The position numbers and the translations under genes are program-made. Of a stretch of DNA of 64,000 bases, positions 53,448 through 63,537 are shown in pieces; position 1 is the stretch's first letter; each line of letters begins with the position of its first letter. The DNA lies in contig NZ_VEGP01000001.1 in NCBI RefSeq assembly GCF_007679495.1, positions 1 to 64,000 on the forward strand, given 5' to 3'. The DNA comes from Paenibacillus sp. 32O-W (GTDB taxonomy: Bacteria; Bacillota; Bacilli; Paenibacillales; NBRC-103111). The notes below the pieces were generated by a model, which saw nothing but the letters and a program-made list of their open reading frames with translations, was not told the origin of the DNA and did not search any database.

Positions 53448-54743
53448 ATGGAAGTCATTTTTTGGATAGCCACTAACATCTTCGGTACCCCCGCTATTCT
53501 GCTTGGCTTTATCGTTCTGCTCGGCCTGCTGCTGCAGAAGAAAACGACCAGCCAAATCATCAGCGGGACATTCAAGGCGGTCATCGGTTTTCTTATTATC
53601 GGTGCCGGTTCCGGCGTTATCGTCAATGCCTTGAATGTATTCGAACCGATGTGGAAGGAAGTATTCGGGCTGCAAGCCGAATCACTGGGACAATTTCTCG
53701 GCCAGGAAGGGTTCAACGCCAGATTCGGCAGCGCCGTCACTCTTGCCATGCTGGTAGGATTTCTGATTAACGTGCTGCTCGCCCGCTTTACGAAATTTAA
53801 ATATATTTACTTAACCGGGCACATGATGTTCTGGACCGCATCGATCTTTGCCGGAATCGTCGTTCATACCTCTGGAGATGTAGCTCAGTGGAAGCTTGTT
53901 CTTTTCCTTGCCGTCATCTTGGGACTGTACTGGACGCTGCAGCCCGCGGTAACGCAGCCTTTTATGCGCAAAATTACCGGAAACGACAACATTGCCCTTG
54001 GACATACTTCCGCCTCCGTCGCATTGTTGGGTGCGCTGTTCGGCAAATTGTTCGGCAATAAAAACAACGACTCGGAAAAAATTAAAGTCCCTAAAGGACT
54101 GGAATTTCTCCGCGATTCGAACGTCATTACCGCGCTGAGCATGGGTGTCCTGTTCCTCGTCGGCGCTGTCGTTATTGTTACGAAGGGGACACCGGGTGCC
54201 CAGGAGTTGGTGGCTCAAGCCGGAGAACAGAATTTCATCATGTACTCTATTATCCAATCTCTGACCTTCGCCGGTGGGATTGCCATTGTTCTGATGGGTG
54301 TGCGGATGTTCATCGGGGAACTGGTCCCAGCTTTCAACGGGATCGCTACCAAGATCGTTCCCGGTGCGAAGCCGGCGCTGGATGCTCCCGTAACATTCCC
54401 CTACGCTCCCAACGCGGTTATTCTCGGATTTATCGGAGCGTTCGTCGGCGCATTGATCTGGCTCGTCGTCTTAGGCAGCACCGTTGCTTATATTTTCGTA
54501 CCGACCATGATTGTTCTGTTCTTCCACGGGGCAACGGCAGGAGTGTTCGGGAATGCAACCGGCGGAGTCCGGGGAGCGTTGCTGGGCGGCTTCTTTACCG
54601 CAACCATCGTAGCTTGGGGGCAATTTGTCATGGTTCGCTTCCTGATTTCGTCCACCATACCGGATACGGCGATGTGGGCGGCCGATTCCGACATGTTCGT
54701 TATCGGACCGATCATCCGTTTTCTGGCCCAGTTGTTATTCTAG
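53448..54743 (+). CDS. PTS EIIC component, UlaA/SgaT family
   Basis: 431 residues with about 10-11 membrane segments, starting 21 bp after EIIB. FGTPAILLGFIVLLGLLLQ near residue 13, the GHTSASVALLGA segment and the loop after PFMRKITG are typical of the ascorbate (UlaA/SgaT) superfamily. It carries the sugar inward while EIIB phosphorylates it. UlaD/E/F-type ascorbate catabolic genes are absent, so ascorbate itself is not the likely substrate. Confidence 0.88.
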   Translation: MEVIFWIATNIFGTPAILLGFIVLLGLLLQKKTTSQIISGTFKAVIGFLIIGAGSGVIVNALNVFEPMWKEVFGLQAESLGQFLGQEGFNARFGSAVTLAMLVGFLINVLLARFTKFKYIYLTGHMMFWTASIFAGIVVHTSGDVAQWKLVLFLAVILGLYWTLQPAVTQPFMRKITGNDNIALGHTSASVALLGALFGKLFGNKNNDSEKIKVPKGLEFLRDSNVITALSMGVLFLVGAVVIVTKGTPGAQELVAQAGEQNFIMYSIIQSLTFAGGIAIVLMGVRMFIGELVPAFNGIATKIVPGAKPALDAPVTFPYAPNAVILGFIGAFVGALIWLVVLGSTVAYIFVPTMIVLFFHGATAGVFGNATGGVRGALLGGFFTATIVAWGQFVMVRFLISSTIPDTAMWAADSDMFVIGPIIRFLAQLLF

Positions 54744-54852
54744 GGCACTTAAAGTCCGTGAAACTTGACCATATCTATCGCTTCCTGCAATCACATTTAT
54801 ACAAGGATAAACGGCTACGTCCTTTGGACAGGGGCGTTTAACGATGAAAAAT

Positions 54853-55225
54853 AAAAAAAGCTTCTAACGGAGCCTCTTCGAAGACGAATAACCCGGTTTT
54901 AAAGGTAGCCTTTTATGCCAATTAAAAAGTTTGTTCCATTTCAATGCTGTAATGAACTTAAACTTTCTAATGTGGTAAGAACAAGTATAAGGTAAAACTT
55001 ATACTTTCCTATTTCTTTAAAAAAGAGTCTTACGGTGCCTTGTAATCCCCCACAAAGTAACACGTAACCTTCGAAGCGTATTCCTAGTACTTTGCAGGGA
55101 GCCCCGGAGTTGGAGAGGAACAACCCGGTTTTGGCGGAAGCTTTTTATAACGACAGGAAACAAGTACATCGCATTAAGGCTGTAAAGAACTTAAAGTTTC
55201 CTATGTGATAAACATTACAGGATAG
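54853..55225. repeat. Tandem copies C and B of the dispersed repeat, before the lactonase gene
   Basis: Copy C (54853-54900) has the outer parts only, from an A-run plus ACGGAGCC to AATAACCCGGTTTT, and lacks the central hairpin domain. Copy B (55019-55130) is complete. After each CCCGGTTTT there are about 90 matching bases (GCTGTAA.GAACTTAAA.TTTC.TATGTG). The unit repeats at a spacing of about 170-230 bp in the 501-bp gap between EIIC and the lactonase gene. No coding frame. It could be a regulatory RNA, an RNA-processing element within the operon, or a mobile-repeat remnant. Confidence 0.7.
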
Positions 55226-55244
55226 GACAGGAGGAGCATACAGG

Positions 55245-56237
<993 letters not shown>

Positions 56238-56249
56238 GGAGACAGAATA

Positions 56250-56996
56250 ATGAACTTTCAAGAAGAGAATGCATTTGAGATTGCCGCTAAAATTGAACAA
56301 AGGCCGTGCGCCATCCTGCCCATCGGGGCCGTGGAGGCTCACGGCCCCCACCTCCCCCTGGGTACGGACAATTTCCTGGCGGAGCGTCTGGCCCGGCGCC
56401 TGGCGGAGCGAACGGACAGCTTCGTCCTGCCCACTCTTCCTTATGGACAAGTATGGAGCCTGCAGAACTTCCCGGGCAGCATCAACGTCTCCAACGAGGC
56501 GCTGATCCAAATGCTGTATGACATCGGAGAAAGTCTTGTCCGCCAGGGCTTTCGCATCTTCGTGATGCTGAACGGGCACCTCGGCAACGCTCCCGCTCTG
56601 AAGGATGCAGCCCGTCTGCTCTACCGGGATTATCCGGAATTGAAAGTGTACTATTTCTTCTACCCCGGCTCCAAGGAAGCGATCGAGAAGGTACGGGAAA
56701 CCCCGTCCTCCCATGCTTCCTATTTCCATGCTTGCGAGCTGGAAACCTCCTACATGCTATATTTGGCGGGGGAATATGTAGATATGACAAAAGCTATTAA
56801 CGACATCCCGACGATCGATCTGGAGGCCGACTGTACCCCGACCCCCTGGGAGGAATTTACCTCAACCGCGGTGCTGGGAGATGCCACGCTGGCCACGAAG
56901 GAGAAGGGCGAGCAAATTATCGAAACGACCCTGCGAACGATGACTACGATGATTGAGAATGCCAAAAAACGAATACTATCCGGAAAGGAGCAATGA
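56250..56996 (+). CDS. Creatininase-family amidohydrolase
   Basis: 248 residues with the metal-binding LPIGAVEAHGPHLPLGTDN near residue 25 (Glu, His, Asp ligands) and LNGHLGNAPALKD near 108. The latter replaces the usual NGHGGN by NGHLGN, a small departure near the active site. Family members hydrolyse cyclic amides or lactam/formamide bonds. Starting 12 bp after the lactonase gene, it may process an amide- or N-containing sugar derivative; substrate unknown. Confidence 0.8.
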   Translation: MNFQEENAFEIAAKIEQRPCAILPIGAVEAHGPHLPLGTDNFLAERLARRLAERTDSFVLPTLPYGQVWSLQNFPGSINVSNEALIQMLYDIGESLVRQGFRIFVMLNGHLGNAPALKDAARLLYRDYPELKVYYFFYPGSKEAIEKVRETPSSHASYFHACELETSYMLYLAGEYVDMTKAINDIPTIDLEADCTPTPWEEFTSTAVLGDATLATKEKGEQIIETTLRTMTTMIENAKKRILSGKEQ

Positions 56997-57002
56997 TGCC
57001 GG

Positions 57003-57737
57003 ATGCTTCAAACTTATTTTAATCATCTTCATGAAATGCTGAACAAAATTGAGAGCCGGCAGTCCGAGACGATCTCCCAAGCCGCCCGGAAGACGGCGGA
57101 AGCCATTATGAACGGCGGAATTATCCACCTCTTCGGCTGCGGGCATTCGCATATTTTGACGGAGGAAGTTTTCTACCGGGCCGGCGGGCTTGTTCCAATC
57201 CGCCCTATTTTCATCGAGAAGCTGATGCTTCACGAAGGGGCGGTCCGTTCCTCGGAGCTGGAAAGACAGAATGGGCTGGCTGAAACCTTCATGCATGATC
57301 AGGACATTCGTCCGGGCGAGGTGATGTTCGTCCTCTCTACTTCGGGACGGAACCCGGTTCCGGTCGATGTTGCCCAAATCGCCAAGGCCAAAGGCGCCTT
57401 CACGATCGGCATAACTTCTCTGGACTATTCCGGAAGCCAGCCTTCGCGGCATTCCAGCGGCAAGCATTTGTACAACTCCGTGGATCTGGTCATTGACAAT
57501 TACGCGGTCAAAGGAGACGCCGTCCTTACCCATCCGGACGTACCGATTCCTTTCACTCCGACCTCCACGGTGATAGGCGCTGCCATTCTTAATGCTATTC
57601 TGGCGCAAGCCATCGCTTTCATGGCTGAACAGGGGTATGAGCCTCCCGTATTTTTAAGCGGCAACATTGATGGTGCCGATGATCATAACAACGCTCTGAT
57701 CGAGCGTTACCGGGAAAGAATTTCTCTTCTTTCCTGA
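57003..57737 (+). CDS. SIS-domain protein (sugar-phosphate binding)
   Basis: 244 residues; the SIS fold has GGIIHLFGCGHSHILTEEVFYRAGG near residue 35 and VMFVLSTSGRNPVPVDVAQIAK near 105, the sugar-phosphate loops. Similar stand-alone SIS proteins (UPF0309 type) isomerise, de-aminate or de-etherify sugar phosphates. It follows the creatininase gene by 6 bp, with AAGGAG 12 nt before the ATG. A role in isomerising the PTS product is inferred. Confidence 0.8.
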   Translation: MLQTYFNHLHEMLNKIESRQSETISQAARKTAEAIMNGGIIHLFGCGHSHILTEEVFYRAGGLVPIRPIFIEKLMLHEGAVRSSELERQNGLAETFMHDQDIRPGEVMFVLSTSGRNPVPVDVAQIAKAKGAFTIGITSLDYSGSQPSRHSSGKHLYNSVDLVIDNYAVKGDAVLTHPDVPIPFTPTSTVIGAAILNAILAQAIAFMAEQGYEPPVFLSGNIDGADDHNNALIERYRERISLLS

Positions 57738-57786
57738 TTCCCTACCCTTATAAAATAGAGACGGTTCACCGATAGGAGGAGATTAC

Positions 57787-58056
57787 ATGGTAGCGAGACA
57801 ACTGACCATACAGAATGAACAAGGATTTCACGTGCGTCCCGCACAGCTTTTCGTAGATAAAGCGAATGAATATCAAGCGACGATCAAAATCAAGAATGCC
57901 GCCGGCGAAGAAGCCGATGCCAAGAGCATGCTGGAGCTGATGACCTTAGGTCTTGTCAAAGGGTCACAGATTACGCTCGAAGCTGAAGGTCCCGATCAGC
58001 AGGAGGCCGTTGACGGGTTGGCGGAGCTGATCGAGAGCAAGTTTGGTGAAGAATAA
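57787..58056 (+). CDS. ptsH: HPr phosphocarrier protein dedicated to the PTS operon
   Basis: 89 residues. His15 in GFHVRPAQ receives phosphate from Enzyme I. A serine in ADAKSMLELMTLGL (Ser47) sits where Gram-positive HPr has Ser46, but the following residues are MLE instead of the usual IMG needed for HprK/CcpA contact. This suggests a transport-only HPr that may escape catabolite control. Its stop overlaps the start of the Enzyme I gene by 1 bp. A housekeeping ptsH copy probably lies elsewhere. Confidence 0.88.
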   Translation: MVARQLTIQNEQGFHVRPAQLFVDKANEYQATIKIKNAAGEEADAKSMLELMTLGLVKGSQITLEAEGPDQQEAVDGLAELIESKFGEE

Positions 58057-59798
58057 TGGCGGAACAGTTAATCCAGGGCATCGGTGTCTCGGATGGAATA
58101 CGAATCGCAAAAGCGTTCGTGCTGCGGGAACAGACGGAACCGGCGAGCATTCGCGAGGAGATTGCCGCGGAAGAGGTGGAGGCCGAGCTTGAACGGCTGA
58201 ACCGGGCCAAAGAACAGAGCGAGGCCGAGCTGACGGAGCTGGCGGAGCAAGCCAAGCAGACGCTTGGCGAGCAGCAGGCCGGCATTCTCGTCGGCCAGGC
58301 GCGGATGCTGTCCGACCCGGCCTATTATCCGCAGATCGAGAAACGGGTGCGGGAGGAGCTCCTCAGCGCCGAGCAGGCCGTCAGTGCGGTGACGGAGCAT
58401 TTCGCCGGGCGGTTCGAGCGAATGGACAACGAATACATGCAGGAGCGAGCCGCCGACATTCGCGATTTGGGCAAGCGGCTGCTGTCGCAGCTATTGGGAG
58501 GTAAGCGCGCCGGACTCGCCGATTTGCGTGAGGAAGTCATCGTCGTTGCCGACGATCTGGCGCCTTCCGATACGGTCCAGCTCGACAAGAGGTATGTACA
58601 AGCGCTGGTTACAAGAATGGGCGGGAAGACCTCCCATACGTCCATTCTGGCCCGTTCGCTTGGCATAGCCGCCGTTGTCGGAGCGGGAGAAGCCGTTCGC
58701 GAGATCGCCGACGGAGAGCTGCTGATCGTCGACGGCAGCCGGGGGCTCTGCATCCGGCATGCGGAGCCGGAGACGATCGAAGCGTACCGCCGGCGCCAAA
58801 GCAGCGAACAGAGCGAGCTGAGCGCGCTGGAACGGTTCCGTTCCCTGCCGGCCGAGACGAAGGACGGAGTCCGTGTGGAGGTGGCCGCGAATATCGGAAC
58901 CGTTCAGGAAGCGGCTATCGCCGCGGAGCAGAACGCGGAAGGCATCGGCTTGTACCGGACCGAGTTCCTGTACATGAATTCGAACCGGCTGCCGGACGAG
59001 GATGCGCAATTCGCGGCTTACCGGGAAGTGGCGGAACGGATGAACGGCCGTCCGGTCGTCATCCGCACGATGGATATCGGCGGAGATAAGGAGCTTCCTT
59101 ATCTGAATTTGCCGAAGGAAGCGAATCCCTTCCTCGGTTATCGCGCCATCCGCATCGGTCTTGATCGGAAGGAGCTGCTGCATACCCAGCTGCGGGCTCT
59201 GCTCAGGGCCAGCCAATACGGAAACATTAAGATCATGTTTCCCATGATATCCAGCCTGGAGGAATGGCGGCAAGCCAAGGCGCTCTACGAACAGGCGCGC
59301 CGGGAATTGGTACAGGAAGGAGTCTCCGTTTCCGATTCGGTCGAGGTCGGAATAATGGTCGAAATCCCTTCCGCCGCCCTCCTCGCCGGCTCGTTCGCGA
59401 AAGAGGTCGACTTCTTCAGCATCGGGACGAACGATCTCGTTCAGTATACGCTGGCTGTAGACCGGATGAACGAGAAGGTTTCCTATCTGTACGATTACTT
59501 CCATCCTGCCGTTCTGCTGCTGATCCGGCAGGTCATCGAAGCCGCCCATCGCGAGGGCAAATGGGCGGGCATGTGCGGCGGGATGGCCGGGGATCCCCTG
59601 GCCGCTCCGCTGCTCATCGGGCTCGGTCTCGACGAATGGAGCATGGATGCAGGCTCGATCGTCAAGGTTAAACAGGCTATCTCCAGGCTGGACAGCCGGG
59701 ATTGCCGCACCTTGACCGACCGCCTGCTGCAACTGGCTACGACCGAGGAGGTTCGGCAGGAGCTGCTCCGATACACGGAGAGCCAGCCGGATGCCTGA
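58056..59798 (+). CDS. ptsI: PTS Enzyme I (PEP-protein phosphotransferase)
   Basis: 580 residues, full length. The phospho-histidine motif GGKTSHTSILARSLGI has His194; the PEP-binding barrel has YRTEFLYM, IRTMDIGGDKELPYL and the active-site Cys in MCGGMAGDP near residue 505. Transfers phosphate from PEP to HPr. A strongly GC-rich codon pattern in the first third, with many Ala/Glu, stands out from its neighbours. Co-encoded with HPr, it completes a self-sufficient phosphorelay in the operon. Confidence 0.92.
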   Translation: MAEQLIQGIGVSDGIRIAKAFVLREQTEPASIREEIAAEEVEAELERLNRAKEQSEAELTELAEQAKQTLGEQQAGILVGQARMLSDPAYYPQIEKRVREELLSAEQAVSAVTEHFAGRFERMDNEYMQERAADIRDLGKRLLSQLLGGKRAGLADLREEVIVVADDLAPSDTVQLDKRYVQALVTRMGGKTSHTSILARSLGIAAVVGAGEAVREIADGELLIVDGSRGLCIRHAEPETIEAYRRRQSSEQSELSALERFRSLPAETKDGVRVEVAANIGTVQEAAIAAEQNAEGIGLYRTEFLYMNSNRLPDEDAQFAAYREVAERMNGRPVVIRTMDIGGDKELPYLNLPKEANPFLGYRAIRIGLDRKELLHTQLRALLRASQYGNIKIMFPMISSLEEWRQAKALYEQARRELVQEGVSVSDSVEVGIMVEIPSAALLAGSFAKEVDFFSIGTNDLVQYTLAVDRMNEKVSYLYDYFHPAVLLLIRQVIEAAHREGKWAGMCGGMAGDPLAAPLLIGLGLDEWSMDAGSIVKVKQAISRLDSRDCRTLTDRLLQLATTEEVRQELLRYTESQPDA

Positions 59799-59869
59799 TT
59801 TTCAGCATTAACCTGCGCTTGAGAACATCCTTTAAGAACCAATTGCCCGCGCTGCGGCGCGGATTTTCG

Positions 59870-59910
59870 GCCCGCATGCTTCCGTCTTGATGAAGCATGC
59901 GGGCTTTTTT
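59870..59910 (+). terminator. Strong terminator after the PTS operon
   Basis: GCCCGCATGCTT and AAGCATGCGGGC form a perfect 12-bp stem with an 11-nt loop, followed by TTTTTT. It closes the regulator-PTS-EI transcript. Confidence 0.9.
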
Positions 59911-59998
59911 GCTACTGCTATCGAAACAAATCAAAAATATTAACGTAATAGTCATTATCCGGGTTTATAAGGAACTAATGGGATCGGAGGAGAATGAG

Positions 59999-60373
59999 AT
60001 GGCTGTTGTCGTTTTGCATAAACCGAGCGGAGAGCGTTATCTGTTGTTAGGGACCGGGTTTGGCGCTTATAAAGCGGCCCGGCCGAGCTTGTTCGGAGGC
60101 AACCTGTTTCCGCATGAGGAAGCCGGGGAAATTCCCGCTGCCGCCGTTTGCGATGAGCTTGGGAACATTCACTGGTTTTATACGGAGGAGCTTCAGGTGC
60201 TGGAAATTGACGGAATAGAGGTCGGCCGCCTGTACGGAAAACTGAAGTCCTTAAGCAGCAAAAAGGCTTCGGACACAATTCCCGCAGAAATGGAGCTTTG
60301 CCCGGCCTGCAGGACAAGGGTTAAGATAACGGATAAAGAATGTCCGTCATGCGGTCTGACCTTGATCGGTTAA
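59999..60373 (+). CDS. Small protein with C-terminal zinc ribbon
   Basis: 124 residues from ATG 59999 with GGAGGAG 6 nt upstream; a longer frame lacks one. The N-terminal part (VVVLHKPSGERYLLLGTGFGAYKA) is followed by a four-cysteine ribbon CPACRTRVKITDKECPSC at the end. Such proteins are conserved in this group without known function. Confidence 0.65.
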   Translation: MAVVVLHKPSGERYLLLGTGFGAYKAARPSLFGGNLFPHEEAGEIPAAAVCDELGNIHWFYTEELQVLEIDGIEVGRLYGKLKSLSSKKASDTIPAEMELCPACRTRVKITDKECPSCGLTLIG

Positions 60374-60430
60374 CAATTACCTCCAGGAATCCGTCCGATG
60401 AAGCGGATGATTATCTCCCCCAAAAAAACA

Positions 60431-60459
60431 TTGTCAGCCCCCCCTTCTTTTGATATAAT
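60431..60459 (+). promoter_or_regulatory. Promoter with a long leader before the ABC-2 exporter genes
   Basis: TTGTCA (60431-60436), a 17-nt spacer and TATAAT (60454-60459). The first gene with a good ribosome binding site starts at 60817, so the leader is about 350 nt. I found no recognised riboswitch in it; short open frames within lack binding sites. Confidence 0.6.
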
Positions 60460-60816
60460 AATGGCCGTTCTCACTTTTTTTATCTACGCATATATACCGC
60501 GCATCGCATAAGGGCATGCTCCGCCCCGAAGATGCAAGAAGCCTCTTGGTAAGACTCAATCATCAACAACAAGTTTCCGCTTTAAATAACCAGTCTTCAT
60601 TTCCTCTTGATATTTTCACAACAAATAGTGCAACTCCTTTCTTGCTTTCCGCTGGAACGGCTTTGGCTTGCGCTCTTTTTTGCTGCGCCCTTCTTCCTCT
60701 ATTTCATCTTCGGAAGCCAGGCTTTTCGCATCTACACAGTCCCCATCCCATCCGGGATAACAACGGCTATTAGCCGGGACAAGCAAGAAAGCAAAACCAA
60801 TGAACAGGAGGTCCAC

Positions 60817-61593
60817 ATGCTGTTCCACGTATTGGCCCGCAAAGCCTATGCACGCAATTTGCAATATCGCGGCTCTCATGCCCTGAATACGTTTGCCAGC
60901 GCCATCTTTGGCTTTATCTATGTTTCGATCTGGGTCGGGATAGGAGAGAATCAGAATCTGGGCGAATACGGAATTTCCGGTATGATCAGCTATATCGCCT
61001 TCAATCAAACGATTCTGTCTCTGACCGTTTTTGTCACCAACGGACTGGGGTTGGAAGCAAGTGTAAGAAGCGGCCAGATTTCCATTGACATGATGAGGCC
61101 CGTCCATCTCTTCTACATGATGATGTCGCGGGAATGGGGACAAATCGGCTATCATCTCGTTTACAAAGCATTCCCCGTCTACCTGGCTTACACCGTCCTG
61201 CTTTCCATGCAGTTACCGGACCGGTTCGTTACCTGGTTGTTGACCGCCGCGGCCGTTGCATTCGCCGCCTACATATCTATCTGCATCCAATATCTAATCG
61301 GAGTTTGCGCCTTATGGACAACGGAATCCCGCTGGTTCTCCTGGGTGAATTATGCTCTCTCCACTCTATTGTCGGGTTTCCTTATTCCGATCGAATGGCT
61401 TCCCGGTTGGCTGAAAGCCATCAGCCGTTACTCCTTCTATCCTTATTTGCAGTATTATCCTGCCCGTATCTATCTGGAATACGATAATGGCATCGTTCTG
61501 CTCGGATCGATTCTTTGGTGCGCAGGGCTGACCGCGATTTGTCTTAGTGCGACCGCCATCGTCCGGCGCAAATTGGAGGTGCAGGGAGGATGA
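60817..61593 (+). CDS. ABC-2 type permease, first subunit
   Basis: 258 residues from ATG 60817 with AGGAGG 5 nt upstream. Six membrane segments; GQISIDMMRPVHLFYMMMSREWGQ near residue 90 is the conserved coupling loop of ABC-2 family membrane proteins (RPxxxxxxx in loop 2). Overlaps the next gene by 4 bp. Works with the second permease and ATPase as a heterodimeric exporter. Confidence 0.82.
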   Translation: MLFHVLARKAYARNLQYRGSHALNTFASAIFGFIYVSIWVGIGENQNLGEYGISGMISYIAFNQTILSLTVFVTNGLGLEASVRSGQISIDMMRPVHLFYMMMSREWGQIGYHLVYKAFPVYLAYTVLLSMQLPDRFVTWLLTAAAVAFAAYISICIQYLIGVCALWTTESRWFSWVNYALSTLLSGFLIPIEWLPGWLKAISRYSFYPYLQYYPARIYLEYDNGIVLLGSILWCAGLTAICLSATAIVRRKLEVQGG

Positions 61594-62381
61594 GCATGCT
61601 CAAGCTGTACGGGATACTAATCCGGGCCAGCATTCGAAGCCGGATGCAGTACAAATTCAATTTTATCTTCTCCTCGCTGATGGCCGCTTTCATTAATGTC
61701 GTGGAATTTTTGCTGGTCGCCATCCTGCTGGACAAATTCGGAAATATCAAGGGCTGGAGCTTATATGAGGTCGGATATTTGTATTCCGTCCTTATCCTCT
61801 CCAAGTCCATTTACCGGAGCCTGGCTTCCGATGTGCACCATATCGAGCGTTATCTTGTCAGCGGAGAGATGGATCAGCTGCTGATCCGCCCGATCCCCAT
61901 TCTGCTCGCGTTAATGACCCAGAACTTTACGATCTTGCTGGGAGAATTTTTGCAGGGGATCATTATTCTGGTTATCTCCATGCAAGGATTATTCGCCGCC
62001 GGTCAAATAACTGTGGCGTCCATCCCTCTGACCGTTCTTATCATTTTAAGCGGGGCGGTTGTCTTGTTTACGATCGGTCTGGTCTCGGCCACTATGGGCT
62101 TCTGGATTACCCGTGTCCGGGATTTACAGAATATTACGGAAGATGCCTCGCATGCGGCCGCCCGCTATCCGCTTCTGATCTACCCGAAGTGGCTGCAGCT
62201 CCTCCTGGTCTCGATTCTGCCGGTCGGGCTGGTCAACTATATCCCCTCCTTGTATATTCTTCGGGGACAATACGGGCTGTGGGTGCTTGTACTGACGACT
62301 GCTCTGGCTGCATTCGCTCTATGGCTCGGTCTCCGCTTCTGGCGAATGGGACTGTCCAAATATCAGAGTACCGGCAATTAA
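61590..62381 (+). CDS. ABC-2 type permease, second subunit
   Basis: 263 residues with six membrane segments and the same coupling motif (GEMDQLLIRPIPILLALM near residue 92). Start is coupled to the upstream permease (ATGA). Paralogous to it, so the exporter is a heterodimer. Confidence 0.82.
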   Translation: MSMLKLYGILIRASIRSRMQYKFNFIFSSLMAAFINVVEFLLVAILLDKFGNIKGWSLYEVGYLYSVLILSKSIYRSLASDVHHIERYLVSGEMDQLLIRPIPILLALMTQNFTILLGEFLQGIIILVISMQGLFAAGQITVASIPLTVLIILSGAVVLFTIGLVSATMGFWITRVRDLQNITEDASHAAARYPLLIYPKWLQLLLVSILPVGLVNYIPSLYILRGQYGLWVLVLTTALAAFALWLGLRFWRMGLSKYQSTGN

Positions 62382-62426
62382 ATCAGGGCTGCTCCGTACA
62401 AAAACCGACATGAAAGGAGTTCAATA

Positions 62427-63398
62427 ATGATCGAGGTTGAGCGAATCAGTAAAAGCTTCAAAATTCCGGTCGTTAAAGAAGGACGATTCCAAGGCATACG
62501 CAGTCTGTTATCTCGGGAGTCTACCGAAAAGTTCGCCGTGAAGGATATTAGCTTTCGGGTGAACAGAGGGGAATTTGTCGGATATATCGGTCCGAACGGG
62601 GCGGGGAAATCTACGACGATCAAAATGCTCACGGGCATTCTTCATCCCTCCGCCGGGGAAGTGCGGATTTTCGGCCTTAGTCCGCAAAAGCACCGCAGGG
62701 AAGTCGTCCGCCACCTGGGAGTCGTCTTCGGACAGCGGACCCAGTTGTGGTGGGATCTTCCGGTGAAGGACTCGTTTGAAATTTTGGCGGCAATGTATAA
62801 GCTGGATCATCGGATCAAGGAAGCCCGGCTTGCCCAGTTAAGCGAGATCCTCCAGTTGGATGAATTTATCTCCACCCCCGTCCGCAAGCTGTCCCTTGGA
62901 CAAAGAATGCGGGCCGATCTGGCGGCCTCCATGCTTCATGACCCGGACATCTTGTTCCTGGATGAGCCGACCATCGGACTCGATGTAGTTGCGAAACGCA
63001 ATATAAGGGAATTTCTGGCGAAAATTAATCGGGAGCTGAACAAAACGATTCTGCTGACGACCCACGATATGGACGATATTGAACAGCTCTGCCAGCGGGT
63101 TATCGTGATCAATCACGGAACCCTCGCTTATAACGGAAGCATTCAGGAGCTCCGGGACCGAATCGGGCTTCCTACAATCATTAAAGTAAGCTATCGGCAA
63201 TCCTTCGCCGAGGAGGGCTCCACCGCCGATCTGCCCTTTACGATCCTTGAGCGTGAGGAATCGGCGCTTACCATACAATGCAACAGACAGGAAACGACCG
63301 CAATGGAGGTCCTTCGGATTCTTAACCAGTGGGGAGAAGTGGACGATGTACATATGGAGGAGCCGGATTTCGAGGATGTTATCCATAGGGTTTATTAG
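62427..63398 (+). CDS. ABC transporter ATP-binding protein (NatA-like)
   Basis: 323 residues with Walker A GPNGAGKST near residue 52, signature LSLGQRMRADLA, Walker B ILFLDEPTIGLD and H-loop TTHDMDD. The extra N-terminal stretch before Walker A and the 80-residue C-terminal domain are typical for NatA-like exporters with paired DUF990-type permeases. GGAG lies before the ATG. Cargo unknown. Confidence 0.9.
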   Translation: MIEVERISKSFKIPVVKEGRFQGIRSLLSRESTEKFAVKDISFRVNRGEFVGYIGPNGAGKSTTIKMLTGILHPSAGEVRIFGLSPQKHRREVVRHLGVVFGQRTQLWWDLPVKDSFEILAAMYKLDHRIKEARLAQLSEILQLDEFISTPVRKLSLGQRMRADLAASMLHDPDILFLDEPTIGLDVVAKRNIREFLAKINRELNKTILLTTHDMDDIEQLCQRVIVINHGTLAYNGSIQELRDRIGLPTIIKVSYRQSFAEEGSTADLPFTILEREESALTIQCNRQETTAMEVLRILNQWGEVDDVHMEEPDFEDVIHRVY

Positions 63399-63471
63399 AA
63401 GGCAGGCTAGAAAACGGTCGTGACCCGGCAAATTTGCTTCTCCTCCCCCTTCCCTCCCCCTGTTCTAAAGC

Positions 63472-63514
63472 AAAAGCTCCCTCATATCGCATCGGCGAAG
63501 AGGGAGCTTTTATT
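63472..63514. terminator. Bidirectional terminator between the ABC operon and the Ser/Gly-rich gene
   Basis: AAAGCTCCCTC and GAGGGAGCTTT pair around a 16-nt loop, with T-rich sequence (TTTTATT) on the plus strand and TTTTGC on the minus strand. Confidence 0.85.
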
Positions 63515-63537
63515 ATGATTTTACCGTACCTTGACAA

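Noticed and set aside
52614-54743. Ascorbate (ula) utilisation operon
   Set aside because: EIIA, EIIB and EIIC are of that superfamily, but no UlaD, E, F or G gene is present and the neighbouring enzymes point elsewhere.
54853-55225. Known riboswitch or T-box before the lactonase gene
   Set aside because: No T-box core or any aptamer consensus I know fits; kept as an unassigned repeat.
58491-59732. A 413-codon minus-strand frame under Enzyme I
   Set aside because: Shadow of a well-supported gene in GC-rich sequence.
60516-60773. Small frames in the ABC leader
   Set aside because: No ribosome binding site and no conserved pattern visible.
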